Of a stretch of DNA of 12,502 bases, positions 6,438-12,502 are shown piece after piece (positions within the stretch are counted from its first letter, which is position 1; each line of letters starts with the position of its first letter). Position numbers and translations under genes: made by a program. This stretch comes from JAAXZI01 sp045863575 (GTDB lineage Bacteria; Planctomycetota; Phycisphaerae; UBA1845; PWPN01), in the NCBI GenBank assembly GCA_045863575.1, contig BTUC01000215.1, positions 1-12,502 on the forward strand, in the 5' to 3' direction. Below the pieces are notes generated by a model, which was not told the DNA's origin, did no database searches, and saw only the letters and a program-made list of their open reading frames with translations.

Positions 6438-8378
6438 ATGGCTAGTCGTAGTGCTGTGCACACCCCAGCCCCGGCCGTGCGCTGGAGGCCGGTGTCTCGT
6501 CCGTCATGGGGGCTGGCGATACTCGTGGGCCTGTGTTCAGCCGGCTGCACCCGGCCGGGCGGGCCTGCACGCATGGCCGATCCGGGTTCCATACGGCCCA
6601 CGGCCCTGGCCGCCGGCGAGGAAGCCGGCGGGCCGTGGTGGATGCAGGCAACGGCGCTGGATCAGGACCGGCGGCTCGAGCTGAAGGACAAGCCCTGGTG
6701 GACGCAGGCCGCCGCACTGAAGGTGGACGAGAAGTTCATGCTGGACGGCGATCCACCGAGGATGATGGTGCGGCGGGAGAAGGTCCGCAACGTCGGCGGT
6801 GAGACCGAGGCCATCGTCTGGATCATCGACGATGACGAGGACAACAGCCTGTCGGCAGGCGGCGATCTCGATTCCGACTGCTATGTCGTGGACTACGGCG
6901 GTGACGGGGTGGTCGACCGCATCGTGGACTACATCGACGATGATGGCGATCAAGAGCCGGATGAAATGGACATCCGCTACTTCGAGCGCGGCGAGCTGCG
7001 CTCTGTGTGGGTGGGTGTGGACCTCGACGACGACGGCAGGATGTGGGACCTGGCCGGTTACGAGTACTCGCACAACTTCTTCGCCAGCGACCCCTACGGC
7101 AACGAGATGATCTTCATGAACAAGTTCGACCCCGCGCGCGGCGCGTGGGTGCCGGTCTCGGAATGCCCCTTCGCTTTCTACGATACGGATGGCGATGGAT
7201 ACAGCGAAGAGGTGGTGCGGGTCAGCGCTGTGCCCCTCGACTACAGCACCGGCAGCGATCCGGACTACGCCAACGACCCTGGCCGGTACCGCGGGCAGTG
7301 GAGCGAGGACATGCGCAGCATGGGCGTGGTTAATGTCCGCTACAGCTTTGACATCGACAACCTCAGCTCCAGCGAGTTCCCGCTGCACTACGACTATGGG
7401 TTCAACCTGGTCGGGGCGACGCCGTATGAGTGGCCGGGGATGGAGCGCTTCAACGCGAAACGCCGGCCGCCGCAGGTGACCGTCGTCCTTCCGCACGAGT
7501 CGCTGCGCGATTTCGCCGACCGCTACCGGGCCCGCGAAACCGGATTCACCTGGCACGAGTGCCAGGACGACACCATCGCCATCGGCCATCTGCCCGATCC
7601 CAAGCTCGACCTGCGCTGGGAGGGCGTCTTCTGGATGTGGGAGCGCCGGTTCATGGGCAACACCGGCGGCCCCGGCCAGAAGTGGAATGTGCGCCGCGAA
7701 TGGACGGACAAGCCGGTGGACCGCCGTGAACTGTATTACAGCGAGGTGGACCGGCGCATCCACCTGTTCGGGGCGAAAGAGGGCTGGATCGAGGTCGGCC
7801 ACTTCTCCGGGCTCGGTGCCCTCGGCGAGATCCGCATGTTCGACACCGATTCCAACGGCTACTTCGATCGCTGGGAGGTGTACCGGGCCGACCAGCCGAC
7901 GCCCGTGCGCGTGACTACGGTGCGCGACGAACGGGCGCAGCGTGTTCCGTTCAATCAGGCCCGGCTCCACGAGTTCTACACCGGCGAGGTGCTGCCCCAG
8001 GCGATGGCCGCCAACGAGCGGCTGCTGGCGGCGCTGCAGAAGGTCAGCCCGTTCGAGTTCCCCCAGGGGCTCCGGACGGCCATCGATTCCGGCTCAGCCA
8101 CGCATCGGCGATATGCCCAGGACATCGCCCGCGAGATGCACTACCAGGATTTCCGCCGAAAGCTGACCGCCGCGGCCCAGGAGATCCTGCGCACCGTCGG
8201 CAAGGATGACCTGGTCCAATACAAGCTGGGCAAGCCCCAGGTAGCCCGTAACTCCGCCTACGCCTGGCGGCTGCTGCGCGGCCTTCAAGAGCTGGATGTA
8301 GCTTACGGCCAGGGCGAGTTCGAACGGGTCTGTGAACTCCTCACGGAAATCAGCGCCATTCAGGAGGGGGTCGAGTGA
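6438..8378 (+). CDS. Putative lipoprotein with Asp-rich calcium-loop motifs, first gene of transport operon
   Basis: The 646-residue protein starts with a 24-residue basic N-region, a hydrophobic stretch (WGLAILVGL) and the lipobox-like CSAGC, giving a probable lipidated Cys37. At least five Asp/Gly-rich loops resemble EF-hand or thrombospondin type 3 Ca2+ loops: 131-143, 152-160, 167-176, 195-204 (DLDDDGRMWD), 249-257 (DTDGDGYSE) and 469-477 (DTDSNGYFD). Residues 66-85 and 86-105 are a tandem 20-residue duplication, each starting PWW-x-QA-x-AL. The C-terminal ~150 residues look helical. I do not recognise a named family. The ATG at 6438 has AGAGG seven bases upstream. Its stop overlaps the symporter start (TGATG), so the two are translationally coupled. 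A surface or periplasmic solute-binding or cell-wall-associated partner of the symporter is a reasonable guess, no more. Confidence 0.82.
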   Translation: MASRSAVHTPAPAVRWRPVSRPSWGLAILVGLCSAGCTRPGGPARMADPGSIRPTALAAGEEAGGPWWMQATALDQDRRLELKDKPWWTQAAALKVDEKFMLDGDPPRMMVRREKVRNVGGETEAIVWIIDDDEDNSLSAGGDLDSDCYVVDYGGDGVVDRIVDYIDDDGDQEPDEMDIRYFERGELRSVWVGVDLDDDGRMWDLAGYEYSHNFFASDPYGNEMIFMNKFDPARGAWVPVSECPFAFYDTDGDGYSEEVVRVSAVPLDYSTGSDPDYANDPGRYRGQWSEDMRSMGVVNVRYSFDIDNLSSSEFPLHYDYGFNLVGATPYEWPGMERFNAKRRPPQVTVVLPHESLRDFADRYRARETGFTWHECQDDTIAIGHLPDPKLDLRWEGVFWMWERRFMGNTGGPGQKWNVRREWTDKPVDRRELYYSEVDRRIHLFGAKEGWIEVGHFSGLGALGEIRMFDTDSNGYFDRWEVYRADQPTPVRVTTVRDERAQRVPFNQARLHEFYTGEVLPQAMAANERLLAALQKVSPFEFPQGLRTAIDSGSATHRRYAQDIAREMHYQDFRRKLTAAAQEILRTVGKDDLVQYKLGKPQVARNSAYAWRLLRGLQELDVAYGQGEFERVCELLTEISAIQEGVE

Positions 8379-10195
8379 TGCTGGCAGCCGGCCAATTATA
8401 CGGGCCTGACTACTTCATCATCATTGCCTACTTCGTGCTGATGCTGGGCGTGGGCTTCTACTTCATCCGGTACATCAAGGCAATGAAGGACTATTTTGCC
8501 GGTGGCAACCGCATCCCTTGGTGGTTGTCCGGCGTCTCGTATTACATGTCCAGTTTCAGTGCCTTTGCCTTCGTGGCCTATTCCGCCTTGGCGTACAAGT
8601 ACGGCATGGTGGGTGTGACCTTCTACTGGGTCACTGTGCCCGCGGCCGCATTTGGTGTGATCTTCTTTGCCGCGCGATGGCGACGGGCACGCATCAACTC
8701 ACCCGTCGAGTATCTGGAAACCCGATACAATCCGCTGGTCCGGCAGCTCTTCGCCTGGCAGGGAGTGCCGGTGAAGGTGATCGACGATGCCCTCAAGGTG
8801 CTGGCGATCGGAACTTTTCTGTCCACTGCCCTGGGGCTGGAACTGTGGCAGGGCATGCTGGGTTCGTCGCTGATCATGCTGCTGTACACTTTCATGGGCG
8901 GCCTCTGGGCCGTGGTGGTCACCGATTTCCTGCAATTCATCGTCATGATGGCGGCGGTTCTGATTCTGTTCCCCCTCGCGTTCCAGAAGGCCTTGGGCAT
9001 GACAGGGGGCCTGGACGGATTCATCGACCAGGCGCCCCCCGGCTTTTTCAGTCTGGTCAACGAGCAGTATAACGGCGTGTACATGGCGACGGCCGTCGTC
9101 CTGTATTGTCTCTCCTGGAGCGTCAACTGGGGGCTGGTGCAACGCTATTACTGCGTCCCTACGGAACGGGATGCGAAGAAAGTCGGGTGGCTGGTCGTGG
9201 TGCTCAATATCATCACGCCGCCGCTGATGTTCATGCCCGCGATGGCCGGCCGGTTCTTTCTGCCCGAGTTGCAGGACACCAATCAAGCTTACCCCAGCCT
9301 ATGTGTCGCCCTATTGCCCGTCGGGCTGCTGGGCCTGGTGGTCGCCGCCATGTTCTCGGCCACCATGTCGATGCTCAGCACCGACTACAACGTGTGCGCC
9401 AGCGTGCTGACCAACGACGTCTACCAGCGGCTGATCCGTCCGGCAGCAACGCAGAGCGAGCTGATCAACGTCGGTCGGCTCATGACGCTTCTGGTCGGTA
9501 TCAGCTCCATGGCGCTGGCGTTCTACATGGCGTGGGCCCAGACGCAGGGAGGAGACCGATTGTTCCGCTCCATGGTCACCCTGTTCAGCGTGGCCACCGC
9601 TCCCGTGGCGGTGCCCATGATCCTGGGCCTGCTGTCGCGGCGCACGACGACCACAGGAGCGCTCGTCGGTTTTGTGGCCGGTGTGGCCGCCGGTCTGATC
9701 ATGCTCCTCGTCCTCCCGGAAAGGTTTACCTACGTCGGGGTAACTTGGATGAGGGAGAACGCGATCTTCCTGGGGGCGATGCTGGTTACTCTGTCTTTCA
9801 CGCTTTTCGTCAGTGCGGTGGATCAGCGTTCGGCCGACGAAGAGCAGCGCGTCGATGAGTTCTTGCACCGGCTTCGGGTGCCGATCGGCGGCCTACCCGA
9901 GGACCAGGAGGCGCAGCGGGGAGCGGCTACGGCCGTCTCGCCGTTCCGCATCGTCGGTGTCTGCCTGATCATTATCGGAACGATGTTGATCGCTATCACG
10001 CCGTGGACGCTGACGAAGCTCGGGCTGGTGCTCGACTGCGTGCTGGGAGGCCTGCTGGCACTGATCGGCCTTCTTGTCTTCTGGCGCAGCCCGCCCCCCG
10101 CTCCCGAGGAGCCAGTGCCCTCGGACGATTCTGTGTTCGGGTTCCCGGTGCAGACTGTTGAGCCAAGATCTCTCCATGAGGAGGATGACATATGA
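8378..10195 (+). CDS. Sodium:solute symporter, SSS family (TC 2.A.21)
   Basis: The 605-residue inner-membrane protein has about 13 core membrane segments plus two more at the C-terminus (about residues 530-580). Family signatures are DYFAGGNRIPWWLSGVSYYMSS (38-59), GGLWAVVVTDFLQ (174-186) and the TM8 region AAMFSATMSMLSTDYNVCASV (323-343), whose Ser/Thr residues usually help form the Na2 site. Such carriers import sugars, inositol, sialic acids, proline or small acids with Na+; the substrate here is not readable. The ATG at 8378 is chosen because it overlaps the lipoprotein stop as TGATG; AGGAGG starts at 8362. A GTG three bases earlier would add one Met. The TM-free linker at about 485-525 and the long acidic C-terminal tail (EEDDI) are less conserved features. 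Its stop overlaps the oxidoreductase start. Confidence 0.92.
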   Translation: MLAAGQLYGPDYFIIIAYFVLMLGVGFYFIRYIKAMKDYFAGGNRIPWWLSGVSYYMSSFSAFAFVAYSALAYKYGMVGVTFYWVTVPAAAFGVIFFAARWRRARINSPVEYLETRYNPLVRQLFAWQGVPVKVIDDALKVLAIGTFLSTALGLELWQGMLGSSLIMLLYTFMGGLWAVVVTDFLQFIVMMAAVLILFPLAFQKALGMTGGLDGFIDQAPPGFFSLVNEQYNGVYMATAVVLYCLSWSVNWGLVQRYYCVPTERDAKKVGWLVVVLNIITPPLMFMPAMAGRFFLPELQDTNQAYPSLCVALLPVGLLGLVVAAMFSATMSMLSTDYNVCASVLTNDVYQRLIRPAATQSELINVGRLMTLLVGISSMALAFYMAWAQTQGGDRLFRSMVTLFSVATAPVAVPMILGLLSRRTTTTGALVGFVAGVAAGLIMLLVLPERFTYVGVTWMRENAIFLGAMLVTLSFTLFVSAVDQRSADEEQRVDEFLHRLRVPIGGLPEDQEAQRGAATAVSPFRIVGVCLIIIGTMLIAITPWTLTKLGLVLDCVLGGLLALIGLLVFWRSPPPAPEEPVPSDDSVFGFPVQTVEPRSLHEEDDI

Positions 10196-11217
10196 GCACC
10201 CTCGGCGTCGGCATCATCGGCTCCGGCTTCATGGGTCGGACCTACTCGGAGACGATTTCAAAGTACTGCCAGCGGGCCGAGCTCAAGGCAGTGACGGGGG
10301 GGTCACGGGCCGGAGAACTGGCGCGGGTCTATGGCATGAAACTCGAGCCGTCGGTCGCGGCGCTGCTGGCTCGCGATGACGTTGGTGCGGTTTTCATCGC
10401 CACGCCGCACCACCTGCACGCGGAGGAGGCGCTCGCGGCGGCGAAGGCCGGCAAGCACATGCTGGTGGAAAAGCCCATGGCCTGCAGCGTGGCCGATTGC
10501 GACGCCATGATTGCGGCCTGTGATGAGGCGGGCGTCTGGTGCAGCATTGCCTTCACGCAGCGATCGCGCAAATGCAACATCACCGCCAAGCGGCTCATCG
10601 ACGAGGGGCGCATCGGGCGCGTACTGCAGATCCAGGAGTACGCCCTGAATGCCACCGGTCTGGTCGGTTTACCCAAGTGGCAAAGCGACCCGCAGAACCT
10701 GGGCACGCTGTTTGGCCATGCCATCCACAATTTCGACCGCATCCGCTGGCTCACCGGCCAGGAGATCCGCACGGTGTACGCCCGCTGCGGCAGCCTGGAG
10801 CCGGATGTGCAGGTGGAGGGCACCTCCATGGTGCTCATGACGCTCACCGACGGCGCCTCCGCGGGATTGTGGGCCTCGTTCCAGATGCCCAAACCGTCCT
10901 TCCCGCGATCACAGTTCAGCGCTTGGATTGTCGGTGAGAAGGGTCTGCTGGATCTGGACGCCTACGGCGAGCTGCGCCTCGGCCAGGAAGGTCAATGGGA
11001 GGTCATCGAGTCGCAGGCCCCCATCGACTGGGCGGGCAAGGGCTTCCTCGACCCCGTGCGGCTCGAATCCTACACCCGCCAGTGCCAGGACTTCATCGAC
11101 GCCTGCCTCGACAAGCGCGCCCCGATGGTCACCGGCTGGGACGGCCGTCAGGCCGTCGCCGCCGCCCTGGCTGCGTACGAGTCGTCGCGGAGTCACCAGG
11201 AAATTGTTCTAACCTGA
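10192..11217 (+). CDS. Gfo/Idh/MocA family NAD(P)-dependent oxidoreductase
   Basis: The 341-residue cytoplasmic enzyme has an N-terminal Rossmann domain with GVGIIGSGFMG (5-15), ATPHHLHAEEAL (70-81) and the family Glu-Lys-Pro triad VEKPMACS (92-99, Lys94 is the usual catalytic or substrate-contact Lys). The C-terminal alpha/beta domain holds GTLFGHAIHNFDRIRWL (171-187), with His179 and Asp182 at the conserved DxGxHxxD motif, although the first Asp is Gly175 and the middle Gly is Ala177. Members oxidise or epimerise sugars, inositols and sugar acids. The ATG overlaps the symporter TGA as ATGA, and AGGAGG (10179-10184) lies seven bases upstream, so it is cotranslated with the symporter and probably acts on the imported solute. 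Confidence 0.93.
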   Translation: MSTLGVGIIGSGFMGRTYSETISKYCQRAELKAVTGGSRAGELARVYGMKLEPSVAALLARDDVGAVFIATPHHLHAEEALAAAKAGKHMLVEKPMACSVADCDAMIAACDEAGVWCSIAFTQRSRKCNITAKRLIDEGRIGRVLQIQEYALNATGLVGLPKWQSDPQNLGTLFGHAIHNFDRIRWLTGQEIRTVYARCGSLEPDVQVEGTSMVLMTLTDGASAGLWASFQMPKPSFPRSQFSAWIVGEKGLLDLDAYGELRLGQEGQWEVIESQAPIDWAGKGFLDPVRLESYTRQCQDFIDACLDKRAPMVTGWDGRQAVAAALAAYESSRSHQEIVLT

Positions 11218-11296
11218 TGAACGACATTCGATCTTCCCCAATGAGATGCTCGGATGATGAACAGGAACGGCTGGAGTGGTGAGCAGCAGGTAATTC

Positions 11297-11620
11297 TCAG
11301 CTTACGCTTCCTCCGGGGGCATCTCCCCGCTGCTCCGTCAGTCCCAATCTGGCCCGGATGTCGCGCAACACCTCACCAGCCGGCACCCCAGGCTCACCGC
11401 GGTCCGCCGCCGTGAGGCGCTCGCGCAGCACGCGCACCGAGTCCGCCAGGTCCGCCGCCTCTATGAGCTTCTGGTAGCCTTCCGCACTTTGCACCACGAC
11501 CTCGGCCTGCCCGTTGACGGTCAGGACCTCCGGCCTGCCGGTTTCCTTGAGCCGTCGGATGTGCTCCCGAGTGTTTCGCTGAAAATCGGACAGAGATCGA
11601 ATATCGGTCAAGCTAATCAT
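11297..11620 (-). CDS. Phd/YefM family antitoxin, without adjacent toxin
   Basis: The 107-residue protein matches the Phd/YefM fold: SLTDIRSLSDFQRNTREHIRRL (3-24) then KETGRPEVLTVNGQAEVVVQSAEGYQKL (25-52). The helical C-terminus (about 56-95, ending GEVLRDIRARLGL) is the part that normally wraps a RelE/ParE-type toxin, and it looks intact. In type II modules the antitoxin dimer binds a palindrome at its own promoter; a perfect one lies 14 bp upstream. A weak GGGGT lies before the ATG. Downstream on its strand only 79 bp remain before the end of the oxidoreductase gene, and upstream lies murD, so no toxin is encoded beside it. It may be an orphan antitoxin, may work with a distant toxin, or may be a stand-alone regulator. 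Confidence 0.88.
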   Translation of the reverse strand: MISLTDIRSLSDFQRNTREHIRRLKETGRPEVLTVNGQAEVVVQSAEGYQKLIEAADLADSVRVLRERLTAADRGEPGVPAGEVLRDIRARLGLTEQRGDAPGGSVS

Positions 11621-11634
11621 GATCTACCCCACAG

Positions 11635-11659
11635 GATATTTACAGTAAATATCATGATA
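11635..11659. promoter_or_regulatory. Palindromic operator upstream of the antitoxin
   Basis: GATATTTAC-A-GTAAATATC (11635-11653) is a perfect 9+1+9 palindrome. A second one, TATCATGATA (11650-11659), overlaps its right end. The region is strikingly AT-rich in a GC-rich window and lies 14 bp upstream of the antitoxin ATG, where its minus-strand promoter should be. Phd/YefM proteins repress their own promoters through such palindromes, so this is the likely binding site. Confidence 0.65.
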
Positions 11660-11756
11660 CACTTAGATCCCCTGATCAAGGCTCTTCCCAATCCTTTCGC
11701 GCGGGCGGAAGGGAATAAAGCGGGCCGAGACACCGCGTAGCAGCTTTGCAGCCGGC

Positions 11757-11765
11757 TGATACAAT
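11757..11765 (+). promoter_or_regulatory. Extended -10 promoter of murD, probably leaderless
   Basis: TGATACAAT combines a TG extension with TACAAT (one mismatch to TATAAT). Only six bases separate it from the ATG at 11772, so transcription would begin at or next to the start codon. No convincing -35 box and no Shine-Dalgarno are present. Confidence 0.5.
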
Positions 11766-11771
11766 GGCGAC

Positions 11772-12502
11772 ATGGAAACTGGAAGTCTCAAGGATGATCG
11801 CGTGGTGGTCATGGGGCTGGGGCGTTTTGGGGGCGGGATTGCCGCTACCCGGTGGCTGGTCGAGCAGGGGGCGCGGGTCACAGTGACCGACTTGTCTCCC
11901 GCGGAGAAGCTGACCGAGAGCCTGGCCCAGCTTGAGGGGCTCCCGGTGAACTACCGCCTGGGAGGCCATGATTCGGCCGATCTGGAGGGATGCCGGCTGC
12001 TGGTGGTAAGCCCGGCCGTTCCCCGGGATCGGTCATCCTTTGTCCGCCTGGCCGTCGAGCGGGGGATTCCCCTCAGCAGCGAGATGAACCTCTTTATCGA
12101 ACGCTGCCCGGCGCAGCGGGTGATCGGCGTCACCGGATCGGCCGGCAAGAGCACCACGACGGCCATGCTCGGCTCCATTCTCACCGCCGCGCACGAAGCC
12201 GGCGCCCTGCCGCGCGTCTGGCTCGGGGGCAACATCGGCCACTCGCTGCTGGCGGACCTGACCGCCATGAGCACCGAACACGTCGTCGTGCTTGAACTCT
12301 CCAGCTTTCAGCTCGACGACCTCGAGGCTCTGCGCTGGAGTCCGCGGCTGGCGATCATCACCAACATCAAGCCGAACCACCTCGACCGCCACGGAACCAT
12401 GGACGCCTACAGCTCCGCGAAGATGAACATCGTGCGTTACCAGCCGTCGGAGGGGCGGGTCCTGGTGCATGAGCGCGAGGAGGAAGTCGCCGCGCAGGTG
12501 GC
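11772..12502 (+). CDS. murD: UDP-N-acetylmuramoylalanine--D-glutamate ligase, N-terminal and central part
   Basis: The frame is open from the ATG at 11772 to the window edge (243 codons). It encodes the cytoplasmic Mur ligase that adds D-Glu to UDP-MurNAc-L-Ala in peptidoglycan synthesis. Domain 1 starts VVVMGLGRFGGG (11-22). The ATP P-loop is GVTGSAGKSTTT (119-130). MurD-specific signatures follow: GGNIGHSLL (152-160), LELSSFQLDDL (174-184) and NIKPNHLDRHGTMDAYSSAK (198-217), where Lys217 probably matches the carbamylated Lys of MurD. SGSAGKS replaces the usual TGTNGKS only in the variable loop positions. The ATG has no Shine-Dalgarno and follows a -10 box by six bases. The neighbouring genes are not cell-wall genes, so murD does not sit behind other dcw-cluster genes here; whether more follow is outside the window. 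Confidence 0.95.
   Translation, partial: METGSLKDDRVVVMGLGRFGGGIAATRWLVEQGARVTVTDLSPAEKLTESLAQLEGLPVNYRLGGHDSADLEGCRLLVVSPAVPRDRSSFVRLAVERGIPLSSEMNLFIERCPAQRVIGVTGSAGKSTTTAMLGSILTAAHEAGALPRVWLGGNIGHSLLADLTAMSTEHVVVLELSSFQLDDLEALRWSPRLAIITNIKPNHLDRHGTMDAYSSAKMNIVRYQPSEGRVLVHEREEEVAAQV

Noticed and set aside
6537..7970. Long open frame of 477 codons on the minus strand, antisense to the lipoprotein gene
   Set aside because: It is the reflection of GAC/GAT-rich codons on the opposite strand, giving Val/His/Ile-rich low-complexity protein with no family motifs; the plus-strand frame has a lipobox, ribosome site and operon context.
11217..11282. 21-codon frame (MNDIRSSP...RLEW) starting in a TGATG overlap with the oxidoreductase stop
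   Set aside because: The overlap is suggestive, but there is no Shine-Dalgarno, no recognisable motif and the peptide is very short; chance is as likely.
11281..11335. GAGCAGC...GCTGCTC inverted repeat as a terminator for the operon
   Set aside because: The 7-bp arms are over 40 bases apart, one lies inside the antitoxin gene, and no T-run follows; the evidence is too weak for a terminator call.
11489..11740. 83-codon plus-strand frame antisense to the antitoxin
   Set aside because: It runs through the operator palindrome and has no ribosome site or family resemblance; it is not the missing toxin.

Overview
The window looks like a GC-rich chromosomal segment from a member of the Planctomycetota, possibly a Phycisphaerae-like lineage. 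The evidence is a Tat-exported DUF1501 protein, a STAS protein with an SSAALG phosphosite, a RAYT-type transposase with its own short repeats, many GC-rich dispersed hairpins, and widely spaced single genes. This placement is an inference from gene content, not a phylogenetic result.

Layout. Positions 1-254 (-) hold the N-terminal part of an IS200-like/RAYT transposase, cut by the window edge. Positions 255-1264 are non-coding and repeat-rich: a perfect 33-bp tandem duplication next to the transposase, a roughly 264-bp inverted cluster of GCCCC/GGGGC hairpins, and a long stem-loop. A DegT/DnrJ/EryC1/StrS aminotransferase (1265-2470, +) is followed after 10 bp by a compact Tat-signal DUF1501 protein (2481-3536, +). 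The gap between two convergent genes (3537-3760) carries an inverted repeat, a C/G hairpin and a 7-bp tandem repeat that runs over a stop codon. A secreted, apparently all-helical-plus-beta protein of unknown function lies on the minus strand (3761-5509). A single STAS-domain protein (5739-6110, +) with a good sigma-70 promoter diverges from it.

The most coherent unit is a three-gene operon at 6438-11217 (+): a lipoprotein with several Asp-rich Ca2+-loop-like motifs, an SSS-family sodium:solute symporter, and a Gfo/Idh/MocA NAD(P)-dependent oxidoreductase. The genes are joined by TGATG and ATGA overlaps, with a strong Shine-Dalgarno before each downstream gene. The likely logic is surface binding or sensing of a solute, sodium-coupled import, and oxidation of a sugar, inositol or related polyol. 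The substrate cannot be read from the sequence.

The right end holds a solitary Phd/YefM antitoxin (11297-11620, -) with an AT-rich palindrome just upstream that looks like its operator, then the first 243 codons of murD (11772 to the edge, +). murD has an extended -10 box six bases before its ATG and no Shine-Dalgarno, suggesting a leaderless message. No tRNA, rRNA, CRISPR array or riboswitch was recognised. The best candidates for something undescribed are the lipoprotein-symporter-oxidoreductase operon, the toxin-less antitoxin with its palindrome, and the hairpin cluster at 671-934.
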